Source of the DNA: a bacterium
GTDB lineage: Bacteria > Acidobacteriota > Thermoanaerobaculia > Multivoradales > J023
Assembly (NCBI GenBank): GCA_024226315.1
Contig: JAAELT010000631.1
Span: 1-64,000, forward strand
Direction: 5' to 3'
Length of the DNA: 64,000 nucleotides
Notes under the pieces: model-generated
Seen by the model: the letters and a program-made list of their open reading frames with translations, nothing else
Databases searched by the model: none
What the model was told of the DNA's origin: nothing
Program-made: the position numbers and the translations under genes
In this document: positions 34,794 to 44,600 of the stretch, piece by piece
How the letters are laid out: each line of letters begins with the position of its first letter
Position numbering within the stretch: position 1 is the first letter of the stretch

Positions 34794-37397
34794 TCAGGAC
34801 GACGGGTCGACGCCCTCGTCTTTGTTGCGCCAGACTTCCTTGACCGCCGACCAGTCACTGATCTCGCGCGGCATCCGCTCGCCTTCCTTGGGCAGGTAGA
34901 AGGGCTCCTGGAGGTACCAGGGCAGCGCCATCACCCGCGCCGTTTCGGCGTCGAAGGCTCTTTCCGGCTCGGTGCCTTCGACGAATGCCTCCTGGATCAC
35001 GCGCTCCGAGCCGGGACCGGCCAGCAGACCCGAGGCGTGGTCGATCTCGACCTCCGAGATCCCGGGCGGCGCCGAGAACACTTCGTCGCTGGTGAGCCAG
35101 CCGTCCTCCAGGCCACCTCGGATCACTGACGCCCAGATCGGCAGGGCGGCGTGGGCGCCGGTCATGCCGCGGCCCAGGAATCGCTTCTTGTCGTAGCCCA
35201 CCCAGGAGAGGATCGTGTAGCGCGGGGTGAAGCCCGCGAACCAGGCGTCGGTGAACGAATCGGTAGTGCCCGTCTTGCCGGCGGTCACCATGTCGATCTT
35301 GGCCAGGCGGGCGGCGCCGGTTCCGCGCAGCGCCACGCCGCGCAGGATGTGGGTCATGACGTAGGCGATCGCCGGGTCCATCGCCTTGTGGGCCTGCGGC
35401 GCGTGCTCCTGCATCAGCCTGTCGTTGCGGGAGGTCACCCTCTCGATGGTGTAGGGCGCAACGTAGACCCCGTGGTTGACGAAGGTGGCGTAGGCCGCCG
35501 CCAGCTCGAGGGGCGTGAGCTCGGCGGTTCCCAGCGCCAGGCTGGGGTAGGGCGGCAGCTCGGACTGGATGCCGCAGCGCTGGCCAAAGTCGACCACCTG
35601 CTCGACCCCCACCAGGTCCAGGAGCTTGACCGAGGTGACGTTGATCGAAGCCTCGAGCGCCCTTCTGAGGGTGATGATGCCCTCGTACCGGCGATAGAAG
35701 TTGCGCGGGCTGTAGTCGGGCTGATACGGCCCGCCAGGGAACACCACCGGGCCGTCGAACAGCGTGTCCGAGGCGGTGAAGCCGTTCTCGAGCGCGGCGC
35801 CGAAGACGAAAGGCTTGAAGGCCGAGCCCACCTGCCGCCGCGCCTGGGTGGCGCGGTTGAACTCGTTGCGCTCGAAGTTCCAGCCGCCGACCATCGCCCG
35901 CACCGCGCCGGTGGCCGATTCGAGCACCAGCACCGCGGCCTCCATCTGGGGCTCCTGCTCGAGCTTCAGCACGGGTTCCGCTGCCTGCTCTTCCTCGGCC
36001 TCGGCCTCGGCCGGCGCTTCGAGCCGGAACCAGGCGACGTCGCCGCGCTTCAGGAGGTCGCTGGGACGGGTCTTGCGGGTCCAGCCGATGCCCGCGCGGG
36101 TCAGCTCGTGGGTCTTTTCACCGATCTTGACCTCGGCTTTCTTGCGGTCCGCTGACAGCACGATACCCTCGAACCACTCGCCGGGCAGCGGCTCGGCGTC
36201 GGACCAGGAGGGCAGGCGCAGTTTCTCGAGTTCCTCGTCTTCCAGGTGGTCCTTGGGGCCGCGCCAGCCTTTCTCGTGATCGAGATCGGCGAGCTTCACG
36301 CGCACCGCGGTCTCCGCGGCGCGCTGGATGTCCGCATCCATGGTGGTGTACACCTGCAGGCCGCGGTCGTAGAGCTCGGTCTCGCCGTAGGTGTTGATCA
36401 AGAACCGTCGCACCTCTTCGGCGAAGTACGGGCCGAGCATCTGGTCGTTGTGCCGTTCGACCACCAGCAGCGGCTCCTGGCGCGCCGCCTCCATCTCCTC
36501 GGCGGTGATGAAGCCCACCGCCGCCATCCTGCCGAGCACGATGTTGCGCCGTTTGACCACCAGCTCCGGCCGCCGGTACACCAGGTAATCGCTCGGGCGC
36601 TGGGGGATGCCGGCCAGCGTCGCCGCCTCGGCCAGCGTCAGGTCGGCCACCGGCTTGTTGAAGTAGTTGCGGGCCGCCGCCTCCATGCCGTAGTTGCCGT
36701 GGCCGAGGTTGACCATGTTGGCGTACATGGTGAGGATCTGCTGCTTGGAGAACTTTTTCTCGAGCTCCACGGCGAGCAGCGCCTCCTCGAACTTGCGCTT
36801 GAACTTCTTGTCGCGGGACAGTTGGAAGACGTCGCGCGCCAGCTGCATGGTGATGGTCGAGGCACCCTCGGACCGGCGCCCTTCGACGATGTTCTTGACC
36901 ACCGCGCGGGCGATCGACTTGAGGTCGATGCCGCCGTGGTTGAAGAAGTTGGCGTCCTCGGTCGCCAGGATGGCGTTCTGCAGCAGCTCCGGCAGCTCGC
37001 CCTCTTCCAGCAGCACCCGGTTCTCGCGCGAGTACTTGCGGTACATGTGCTCCTGCAGCGCGCCGGGATCGACCGTCGCGCCCCGCGTCTTGTGCTCCTC
37101 GATCAGCTCCAGGGCGCTGCGGTCGTAGATCCTGGTCACCAGCTTGGGCACGAAGTCGTCGATCGTCTCCACCTGCGGCCGGTCGATCGAGGCCGCCACC
37201 CCGATGCCGGTGGCGGTCGCGACCACGGCGGTGAGCAGCGGATAGGCGAGTAGCACCCGCAGCCGCCGCATGCGCTTCGGACGCTTGTCGGTCGGCGGCG
37301 GCTGGCGGCTGGCGGCCGGCGCCGCGGATGCCGCCGGGGAAGAAGCGGGAGCTTCGTCAGTGGACGGGCCGGACTCGGGCAGCGGGTCGTACTCCAT
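34794..37397 (-). CDS. Class A penicillin-binding protein (PBP1A type)
   Basis: An 867-aa bifunctional peptidoglycan synthase. It has a proline/Ala-rich cytoplasmic tail, one membrane helix (about 45-70) and a GT51 transglycosylase domain with ATEDANFFNHGG, RRSEGASTITMQLARDVF and KKFSKQQILTMYANMVNLGHG. An OB-like insertion follows (about 385-490), then the transpeptidase with SxxK in GSAFKPF (S525, K528), SxN in ASINVTS and KTG in AGKTGTT. All catalytic residues appear intact. Length and order match the proteobacterial PBP1A/MrcA form with its OB domain. It is transcribed alone. Confidence 0.96.
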   Translation of the reverse strand: MEYDPLPESGPSTDEAPASSPAASAAPAASRQPPPTDKRPKRMRRLRVLLAYPLLTAVVATATGIGVAASIDRPQVETIDDFVPKLVTRIYDRSALELIEEHKTRGATVDPGALQEHMYRKYSRENRVLLEEGELPELLQNAILATEDANFFNHGGIDLKSIARAVVKNIVEGRRSEGASTITMQLARDVFQLSRDKKFKRKFEEALLAVELEKKFSKQQILTMYANMVNLGHGNYGMEAAARNYFNKPVADLTLAEAATLAGIPQRPSDYLVYRRPELVVKRRNIVLGRMAAVGFITAEEMEAARQEPLLVVERHNDQMLGPYFAEEVRRFLINTYGETELYDRGLQVYTTMDADIQRAAETAVRVKLADLDHEKGWRGPKDHLEDEELEKLRLPSWSDAEPLPGEWFEGIVLSADRKKAEVKIGEKTHELTRAGIGWTRKTRPSDLLKRGDVAWFRLEAPAEAEAEEEQAAEPVLKLEQEPQMEAAVLVLESATGAVRAMVGGWNFERNEFNRATQARRQVGSAFKPFVFGAALENGFTASDTLFDGPVVFPGGPYQPDYSPRNFYRRYEGIITLRRALEASINVTSVKLLDLVGVEQVVDFGQRCGIQSELPPYPSLALGTAELTPLELAAAYATFVNHGVYVAPYTIERVTSRNDRLMQEHAPQAHKAMDPAIAYVMTHILRGVALRGTGAARLAKIDMVTAGKTGTTDSFTDAWFAGFTPRYTILSWVGYDKKRFLGRGMTGAHAALPIWASVIRGGLEDGWLTSDEVFSAPPGISEVEIDHASGLLAGPGSERVIQEAFVEGTEPERAFDAETARVMALPWYLQEPFYLPKEGERMPREISDWSAVKEVWRNKDEGVDPSS

Positions 37398-37469
37398 GCG
37401 TCGATTATACGATCGTCAGTGTGGCATTCCCGAAGCAATCCGGGGTCGGAGTCGAGGCGGCCGCTGCCC

Positions 37470-38006
37470 CGACCTCGGCGACCCGCTCCGGTTGCTGGGA
37501 TTGCATCCGATTCTGGAGTCGCGATCTCCGCGCGTCGCTGCCCTGCTGCAGCAGCACCGCAAGTCGAGCGAGTCGTGGAAAGACTATTTGCGCTACCTGT
37601 GCCGTTCCGGCGCGAATCGGTTCGTGCCGAGGCCGCCTCGGCGTTCAGGGAGCTGGCGAATCTTGCGACGCCCGAGCAGAGCGATCTCCTCGCGGCGTTC
37701 TTGGACGGTAACCCCTCACGTGCTGGAATGAGCGAGGTGGTGCGGGTGCTCGAACAATCGCCGGTTCAGCTGCCGGATCTCGTATGCAGGTTGGCCGAGG
37801 TCTGCATCGAGGTCTATGGTGAAGACGCGGGCGACCTCTCGACCACCGGTGCCGGAGTCGCCATGGACCTCTCCAAGATCGTCGTCCGCCTCTATGCCCA
37901 GACGGAAGATCCGGCCATCCAGGTCCGTTGCCTCGACCTCATCGACGAGATGGAGCGGCACCACTTCATGGGGCTATCCAGTGAACTGCAACGACTGGAT
38001 CGGTAA
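37470..38006 (+). pseudogene. Frameshifted C-terminal relic of a HEAT-repeat-like protein
   Basis: Two overlapping frames both look coding. One has DPLRLLGLHPILESRSPRV then QQHRKSSESWKDYLRYL (37476-37600), and the other continues with AEAASAFRELANLATPEQSD to the stop at 38006, so a frameshift lies near 37560-37640. The end, with VVRLYAQTEDPAIQVRCLD followed by LIDEM, resembles the final repeat of large helical-repeat proteins, some of which belong to defence systems. No start codon with a ribosome site precedes it. It sits between the PBP1A promoter region and a toxin-antitoxin pair. The original family is not certain. Confidence 0.5.
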
Positions 38007-38058
38007 GCCCCACATCGCCCCTGCCTACCCGTGGTAGTCTGTTCCCAGGAGACGCACC

Positions 38059-38340
38059 ATGAAAACAGCCCTACGTGTGGAAGGCGAGATCACCGAGGAT
38101 GGGCATCTGCTTGTCGATCTGCCGCCGGAACTGCCTCGCGGGCGGGTGGTGTTGACGCTGGAACCGGTGGCCGAGGACGATCTCGAGCTGACTGACGAAG
38201 ATCTCCAGGGCCAGGGACTCACCGCGGAGGAGATCGCCGAATCGCCGGAGATCGGCGCCTGGGCGGATGGGGGTGAGGTCGAGAGCGGTGCGGACTTCGT
38301 CGAGCGCGTCCGCCGCACCCGTCCCGGGTATACCTGGTGA
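38059..38340 (+). CDS. Antitoxin of a VapBC-like pair
   Basis: A 93-aa acidic protein. The N-terminal strand pattern (ALRVEGEITEDGHLLVDLP) looks like the short beta DNA-binding or dimerisation region of uncharacterised VapC antitoxins, and the acidic C-terminal half would wrap the toxin. The ATG follows CCAGGAG. It overlaps the PIN-domain gene by four bases (GTGA), the usual sign of a coupled toxin-antitoxin operon. The function is inferred mainly from this pairing. Confidence 0.75.
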   Translation: MKTALRVEGEITEDGHLLVDLPPELPRGRVVLTLEPVAEDDLELTDEDLQGQGLTAEEIAESPEIGAWADGGEVESGADFVERVRRTRPGYTW

Positions 38341-38720
38341 TCGACGCCATCGTCGACACCTCCGTCCTCGTCGACCTGCTGCGAGGCTTCGAGCCCGCTA
38401 AGGACTGGTTCAAGAGCCGGGGCCGCCAGCGGATCGCCATCACCCCGGTCGTCTGGATGGAAACTGTACAGGGCGCAGCCAACAAGTCGAGACGCGCCCA
38501 GGCGATCCGCTTTCTGCGCCGGTTCCCCATCGAGCACCCGACGGAGGACGACAATCGCTGGGCAATGCGGCAATTGGCCCGCTTCCACCTGAGCCATGGC
38601 ATCGCCCTGCACGACGCGATGATCGCTTCGGTCGCCGCCCGGCTCGTGGTCCCCCTCTTTACGACCAACCTCAAGCACTTCGAGCCCCTTCCTGGCCTGG
38701 ACGCGACAAGACCCTACTGA
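38337..38720 (+). CDS. vapC: PIN-domain ribonuclease toxin (VapC family)
   Basis: A 127-aa PIN-domain protein. The acidic active-site residues are seen in IVDTSVLVDLLRG (first Asp), the ME of WMETVQG (Glu), and LHDAMIASVAA (Asp), then PLFTTNLKHF with the final polar residue. VapC toxins cleave tRNA or rRNA and are silenced by the upstream antitoxin. The start is GTG within the antitoxin stop. It converges on a second PIN toxin gene only 39 nt away. Confidence 0.88.
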   Translation: MIDAIVDTSVLVDLLRGFEPAKDWFKSRGRQRIAITPVVWMETVQGAANKSRRAQAIRFLRRFPIEHPTEDDNRWAMRQLARFHLSHGIALHDAMIASVAARLVVPLFTTNLKHFEPLPGLDATRPY

Positions 38721-38759
38721 GTTTTGTCGACGCGGGGCCGCCATAGTTGGTTCGACTCG

Positions 38760-39155
38760 TCAGAGCTGCTCGAAGAGTCCGGTGTCCCCGAGACCCTGGT
38801 CGAAGGTGAGCGTCGTGCCGCAACCGGCTGTGCGCCCAGAGAGCCCAATCAAGAGGTCCGGCAGATCCGCCTTCATGTCCCGACCCAGGCGAATCAACTC
38901 GAGGATGCCGTCGTGGCTCTCGAACGCAAGAATGGGCAGCTCGGTGAGCAACTCCAGAGCCTGCAGGACTTCTTGCCGAGTGAAGTCGTAGACCGCCGAC
39001 AGGACCCAGAGAATCTCGAGAACGACGGCGTTGGTGATCAGGAAACGGTTCCGTGACTCCTCGGCCTGCTCGAACAGGCGTTTGACCCTTCTGCCTTGAG
39101 CGTCGTCGTCGTTGACCAGGAAACGGACGAGGACGTTGGTGTCCAGAGCCTTCAA
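38760..39155 (-). CDS. vapC: Second PIN-domain toxin (VapC family)
   Basis: A 131-aa PIN-domain protein with ALDTNVLVRFLVNDD, VVLEILWVL and the LPDLLIGL segment, then TLTFDQGL. These carry the acidic metal-binding cluster. The ATG overlaps the end of the AbrB-type antitoxin gene by four bases. The sequence is not close to the first PIN toxin in the neighbouring pair, so the two modules arose separately. Confidence 0.88.
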   Translation of the reverse strand: MKALDTNVLVRFLVNDDDAQGRRVKRLFEQAEESRNRFLITNAVVLEILWVLSAVYDFTRQEVLQALELLTELPILAFESHDGILELIRLGRDMKADLPDLLIGLSGRTAGCGTTLTFDQGLGDTGLFEQL

Positions 39156-39400
39156 AGGCGGCCTTCCCGGAAGGCGCTCTTCAACCGTTCACGGATCTCC
39201 GTCGTCGAGTGCCTCCGGGAAGCCTTGTCGGAGAAAGCTCCGAAGACTTCGGCGACTGTCCTCGCGACCGGGTAGACGCGGAGCGAGCCGTCTTGTTCGG
39301 CACGGAAGTCCAACTTGTCTCCGGCGCGAAGCCGGAGGCGACGACGGAGGTCTTTCGGGATAGTGACCTGGCCCTTCGAAGTCAGTGTCGAGATGCTCAT
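39152..39400 (-). CDS. AbrB/MazE-type antitoxin
   Basis: An 82-aa antitoxin. The N-terminal swapped-hairpin DNA-binding domain is typical: TLTSKGQVTIPKDLRRRLRL, then AGDKLDFRAEQDG. The C-terminal part would neutralise the following PIN toxin. Expression is likely autoregulated, since an inverted repeat overlaps the -10 box of its promoter. Confidence 0.92.
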   Translation of the reverse strand: MSISTLTSKGQVTIPKDLRRRLRLRAGDKLDFRAEQDGSLRVYPVARTVAEVFGAFSDKASRRHSTTEIRERLKSAFREGRL

Positions 39401-39414
39401 GATGAAACTCCTCT

Positions 39415-39452
39415 CCTTACGAGATAGTAAGGAAGGCTCCTTGGCGTGTCAA
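39415..39452 (-). promoter_or_regulatory. Promoter and autoregulatory inverted repeat of the AbrB-PIN pair
   Basis: On the minus strand, TTGACA (39452-39447), a 17-bp spacer and TACTAT (39429-39424) form a near-consensus promoter. CCTTAC (39415-39420) and GTAAGG (39427-39432), a perfect inverted repeat with a 6-nt spacer, cover the -10 box. This fits repression by the antitoxin-toxin complex. Confidence 0.75.
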
Positions 39453-39517
39453 GGCGGCACCTGGGGCAAGGGAGATCTCGGGCCGTGATACCGTCTGCGG
39501 CCCGAGGACCTCCCGCC

Positions 39518-41515
39518 ATGCCCGACTTCCAGCTCGTCTCCCCGTTCTCTCCCCAGGGCGATCAGCCCCAGGCGATCAAGGAGCTGGTCACGGGCATCCA
39601 GTCCGGTGACCAGCACCAAGTGCTCCTGGGAGTGACCGGCTCGGGCAAGACCTTCACCGTCGCCAAGGTGGTGGAGACGGTGAACCGGCCGACCCTGGTG
39701 CTGTCGCACAACAAGACCCTGGCGGCGCAGCTGTTCCAGGAGTTCCGCAGCTTCTTTCCGCACAACGCGGTGGAGTTCTTCGTCTCCTACTACGACTACT
39801 ACCAGCCCGAGGCCTATGTGCCGCAGTCGGACACCTACATCGAGAAGGAAACCTCGATCAACGAGGAGATCGACCGCCTGCGGCTGCGCGCCACCAAGTC
39901 GTTGTTCGAGCGCCGCGACGTGTTGATCGTGGCCTCGGTGTCGTGTATCTACGGCCTGGGCTCGCCCGAGACCTTCCACGGCATGCTGACTTTCTTCGAG
40001 GTCGGCGACGAGCAGGGCATGGACGAGGCGCTGCGCCGGCTGGTGGAGATGCAGTACGAGCGTACCCAGCTCGATCTCTTCCACGGCGCCTTTCGTGCCC
40101 GCGGCGACGTGCTGGAGATCCTGCCGGCCTACGAGGAGCTGGGGATCCGCATCGAGTACTTCGGTGACGAGATCGAGCGCATCAGCCGCTTCGACGTGCT
40201 GCGCGGCGAGGTCTTAGACGAGATCGAGCGCATCTCGGTCTACCCCAAGACCCACTACGTGACTCCCAAGGACCGGCTCGAACGGGCGGTGGTGACCATC
40301 GGCCAGGAGCTCGAGGAGCGCCTGACCGAGTTCGAGAGCCATGAGAAGTACCTGGAACGCCAGCGCCTGGAGCAGCGCACCCGCTTCGATCTCGAGATGC
40401 TGCGCGAGATGGGCTTCTGCCACGGCATCGAGAACTACTCCCGCCACCTCACCGGCGGGCTGCCGGGCGAGCCGCCGCCGACGCTGCTCGACTACTTTCC
40501 GTCCGACATGCTGTTGGTGGTGGACGAGAGTCACCAATCCCTGCCCCAGGTGCGCGCCATGTTCAACGGCGACCGTGCCCGCAAGCAGAACCTGGTCGAC
40601 TTCGGTTTCCGCCTGCCGAGCGCGCTCGACAACCGGCCGCTGACCTTCGAAGAGTTCGACAACCGCATGGGCCAGCGCATCTATGTGTCGGCGACGCCGG
40701 CGGCCTGGGAGCTCGAACAGGCCGAGGGCGTGGTGGTGGAGCAGCTGATCCGGCCCACCGGCCTGATCGACCCGGAGATCATCGTGCGCCCGGCCCGCGG
40801 CCAGGTGGACGACCTGCTGGCCGAGGTGCGCGAGATCGCGGAGCGTGGCGAGCGGGTGCTGGTGACGACGCTCACCAAGCGCATGGCCGAGGAGCTGACC
40901 CAGTACTTCACCGAGCTCGACGTGCGGGTACGCTACCTGCACTCGGACATCGCCACCCTCGAGCGGATAGAGATCATCACCGCGCTGCGGCGCGGTGAGT
41001 TCGACGTGCTGGTCGGGATCAACCTGCTGCGTGAGGGCCTGGACCTGCCCGAGGTGTCGCTGGTGGCGATTCTCGACGCCGACAAGGAGGGATTCCTGCG
41101 CAGCGAGACCTCGCTGGTGCAGACCGCCGGCCGCGCGGCGCGCAACGTCGGCGGGCGGGTGATCTTCTACGCCGACCGGGAGACCGATTCGATCCGTCGC
41201 TCGATCCGCGAGACCCTGCGCCGGCGCGAGCGGCAGGAGGAGTACAACGCCGAGCACAACATCGAGCCCCGCACCATCCTCAAGGACATCCACAGCCCGC
41301 TGGTGCGGATGAGTCAGCTCGACTACTACCCGACCGACGGCGGCCGCTCCCGCGTCTCCGAGATCGCCGAGCCCGACGTGCCGCTCACCGTGCAGATCAA
41401 ACGGGCCGAGAAGCAGATGAAGGCGGCGGCCAAACACCTGGAGTTCGAGGAAGCGGCCGAGCTGCGCGACCGGATCAAGGAGCTCAAAGAGCTGCAGATC
41501 TACACCGAGGGGTAA
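39518..41515 (+). CDS. uvrB: Excinuclease ABC subunit B
   Basis: A 665-aa UvrB, the damage-verifying helicase-like subunit of nucleotide excision repair that hands DNA to UvrC. Features in order: Walker A GVTGSGKTFT, the beta-hairpin YYDYYQPEAYVP, the damage-binding region, the second helicase domain with TTLTKRMAEELT and GINLLREGLDLPEVSL, and a C-terminal UVR motif (KAAAKHLEFEEAAELRDRIK) that binds UvrC. The longer frame to 39446 is rejected because ATG 39518 gives the canonical N-terminus (PDFQLVSPFSPQGDQPQAI). Confidence 0.98.
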   Translation: MPDFQLVSPFSPQGDQPQAIKELVTGIQSGDQHQVLLGVTGSGKTFTVAKVVETVNRPTLVLSHNKTLAAQLFQEFRSFFPHNAVEFFVSYYDYYQPEAYVPQSDTYIEKETSINEEIDRLRLRATKSLFERRDVLIVASVSCIYGLGSPETFHGMLTFFEVGDEQGMDEALRRLVEMQYERTQLDLFHGAFRARGDVLEILPAYEELGIRIEYFGDEIERISRFDVLRGEVLDEIERISVYPKTHYVTPKDRLERAVVTIGQELEERLTEFESHEKYLERQRLEQRTRFDLEMLREMGFCHGIENYSRHLTGGLPGEPPPTLLDYFPSDMLLVVDESHQSLPQVRAMFNGDRARKQNLVDFGFRLPSALDNRPLTFEEFDNRMGQRIYVSATPAAWELEQAEGVVVEQLIRPTGLIDPEIIVRPARGQVDDLLAEVREIAERGERVLVTTLTKRMAEELTQYFTELDVRVRYLHSDIATLERIEIITALRRGEFDVLVGINLLREGLDLPEVSLVAILDADKEGFLRSETSLVQTAGRAARNVGGRVIFYADRETDSIRRSIRETLRRRERQEEYNAEHNIEPRTILKDIHSPLVRMSQLDYYPTDGGRSRVSEIAEPDVPLTVQIKRAEKQMKAAAKHLEFEEAAELRDRIKELKELQIYTEG

Positions 41516-41585
41516 GCGATCCTCATGGCTCGACGCGGGTAGAATGCCCGGCGGCGCTCGGCCAACGGAGGAAGCTGAGGCACCA

Positions 41586-41672
41586 CAGTGCCCGGTCCCC
41601 TGCGGGCGGCGCTGCGCTGAACTCGCTGCGCTCAGACACGCCTCCGCGCCGTCCTCGGGGATCCGGACACTG
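41586..41672. repeat. Imperfect palindrome, possible MITE/REPIN-like element
   Basis: CAGTGCCCGGTCCCC (41586-41600) and GGGGATCCGGACACTG (41657-41672) are close inverted repeats enclosing 56 nt. The inside has a short internal repeat, GCTGCGCT followed by CGCTGCGCT. It lies between the convergent uvrB and topB-recQ genes. The unit looks like a palindromic interspersed element, but no second copy is visible in the window. Confidence 0.4.
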
Positions 41673-41674
41673 GC

Positions 41675-44600
41675 CTATCGGACTTCCGCGACGATCGCCA
41701 GCAACTTCTTGGCGTATTTCTGGACGATGGTCGGGCCGACGCCGTGGACGGCGAGCAGCTCGCCTTCGCTGCGTGGGCTACCGGCGGCGATCTCGCCCAT
41801 GGTGCGGTTGGTCATCACGCGGAAGGCGGGGATGCGGCGGCGCCTGGCCTCGGTGAGGCGCCAGGCCTTGAGAGCCTCGTAGATTTCGGCGCCCTTGCCG
41901 GGTAGGGTGGCCGGCGGCTCGCTGGTTCGACGCCGCCGCGGCGTCTTCTTGCCGGCGGTCCGACGCTTGGTGCGTTTCTTCGCCTTCTTCTTGCGTTTGG
42001 CCTTCTTCGGCTCCTCGGGCAGCATGATCTCTTGCAGCGTTCCCAGGCCGACGCGGGAGGCGGCCGGGGTGAGGGCGGCGCGCTGGAAGCGGATGGTGCG
42101 GCCGTCTTTGAGGAACGAGTCGTCGTGGGTGGCCACCAACTCGGCCAGCACCAGGCCGCTGAGCACGCGCTCGAAGGCGTTGCGGTCGATCGAGGTACCT
42201 TCGCAGGACTTCTTGAACAGCTGGCCGGTGCCCTGGTTGTCCCACTCGCTGAGCGCCTGCAGGATCCGCCCCATGGCGCTGACCTCCGGCGCGGACGGCG
42301 AACGGAACTTGCGCACCAGGCAGGAGCCGGCGGCGCACACGTCGCACCAGCCACAGTGCTCGCCCGAATCCTCCTGGTCGCCGAAGTGACGCACCAGGTG
42401 CAGCATGCGGCAGTCGCGGCTCTGGGCGAAGCGGGTGATTTGCTCGAGCTGGAAGAGCTTGTTGTTGCGCTGCTCCAGGTAGGGCCGCTTCCAGCCCGGC
42501 TTGCCGCGCGCCACGTTCTCCTCCGGATCGACGATCGCGCCGCCGTGGATCCACAGCTTCTCGAGTGCCTTCTGGAAGGTCTCCTCGTCCAGGTCGAGCC
42601 GGTGCTCCAGCAGGTCCGCGGGTACTTTCTCCTCGGTCAGAGCGCCGTAGAGCTGCTTCAGGACGTCGATGTCGGGGTAGTCGCGGGCGTGAAAGAACTC
42701 GTGGGTGCGGCGGTCGGCGTAGGAGTAGAGCAGGATGGCGCGCGACGGCTCGCCGTCGCGGGCGGCGCGGCCGATCTCCTGGTAGTAGCCCTCGAGCGTG
42801 CCCGGCAGGCCGGTGTGGATCACGGTGCGCACGTCCGGTTTGTCGATCCCCATGCCGAAGGCGATGGTGGCGACGATCACCTCGATCTCGCCGCCCAGGA
42901 AGGCGGCCTGCACGCGGTCGCGGTTGGCGGCGATCATGCCGGCGTGGTAGGCGGCGGCCGGGAAGACGGCGCGCAGCTCCTCGCCCAGGGCGTCGGCCTC
43001 CTTGCGGCTCGGCGCGTAGACGATGGCCGGCCGCCGGCCCGGGTCGGACAGCACCTGGTGCACCGCGTCGCGGCGCAGCGAGGGCCGCATCTCGGCCACC
43101 TCGACGGCTATGTTGGTGCGGCGGAAGCCGTGGATGAAGCGTTTCGGCTTCGCGAGCGCCAATTGCTCGGCGATGTCGTCCTGCACCACCGGGGTGGCGG
43201 TGGCGGTGAGCGAGATCACGGGCGCCGGTCGCAGCAGCGGCAGGCGGCCGCCGAGCATCCGGTAGTCCGGCCGGAAATCGTGCCCCCACTGGGAGATGCA
43301 GTGCGCCTCGTCGACCGCGATCAGCACCGGCTTGCGCTTGGCCAGCATCTCCGGGAAGCCCGGTACGGAGAGTCGCTCCGGGGCGATGAACAGGAAGTCG
43401 AGCTTGCCGTCCAGGTAGTCGCGGCACACCCGCCGGGAGTCGAGCCGGGTGCGGCCGGAATGGATGCGCTCGGCCGCCAGCCCCACCTCCTGGAGCTTGG
43501 CCACCTGGTCTTCCATCAGCGCGATCAGGGGCGAGATCACCAGCGTGGTGCCGGCGCGCGCCAGGCCGGGGAGCTGGTAGCACAGCGATTTGCCGGCACC
43601 GGTGGGCATCACCAGCAGGGCGTCGTGACCCTCGGTGACGGCACGGCAGGCGGCCTCCTGGTAGGGCCTGAACCGGTCGTGCCCGAAGGCGCTCTCGAGC
43701 AGCTCGCCGAGCTGATCGGGGGGAGTCGGGGAGCGGTCGCGGGGGGCTGGGCGCCCCCGCCCGCCCTCGGAAGGAGAAATCCCCCCCGGCCCCCCTTTTT
43801 CAAATGGGGGAGTCAGAACAGAAGCAGAAGGCGTGGTGGGCTGCGAGAAAACTCCTTCGACGACCTCGCGCACGTAGGCCTCGATCCCGGCCATGAAGCT
43901 CTCCAGGTCGCCGTCGCCGCGCTGGATTTGCTTCAGCCGGGCTTCCCATTCGCCGGTCATCGCCGGGCTCTTGACCAGGGGGTGGACGACCTCGATCAGG
44001 CGGATTCCCCGGTCGGTGGCCACCAGCGTCTTGCGCTGACGCTCGATGTACTCCCGGCGCAGCAGGGTCTCGATGATCTCCGCCCGGGTGGCGGGGGTGC
44101 CCAGGCCCGACTCCTTCATGGCGGCGGACAGCTCTTTGTCGTCGAGTGTCTTGCCGGCGGTCTCCATGGCGGTGAGCAGGGTGGCCTCGGTGAACCGCTT
44201 CGGCGGCCGGGTCTTCTTCTCGAGCGCCCTGGCGTCGGTCACCTCCAGAGATTGCCCGTCTTCGAGCGCGGGCGGTAGCTCCTGGTCGGCGGCGGCCGGG
44301 CTGCCGGCCTTGCTCTTGCCCCTGCCCGGTTTTTCGCCCTTGCCCTTTGCCGGCGCTTTCTTGCCGTAGCCGACGTCGAGCACCTTCCAGCCTACCTCGA
44401 CCACCATCGAGCCGCGGGCGTGGTACCGGTCGACGATCGGCTCGCCGGTCTCTTCTTCCGTGGGCTCGTCCGGTGGCGTGGTGATGCGGGTGATCACGGT
44501 GGTCACCGACCAGACGTGGGTGTCGTGCCAGGCGGCGAGCAGGCGCCGGCACACCAGGTCGTAGATCTTGCGCTCGTCGCCCGAGAGCGCCAGGCCCGCG

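Noticed and set aside
38730..38775. tRNA-like T-arm sequence GGTTCGACTC
   Set aside because: No matching T-stem, anticodon arm or acceptor stem surrounds it, and it lies at the ends of two convergent toxin genes.
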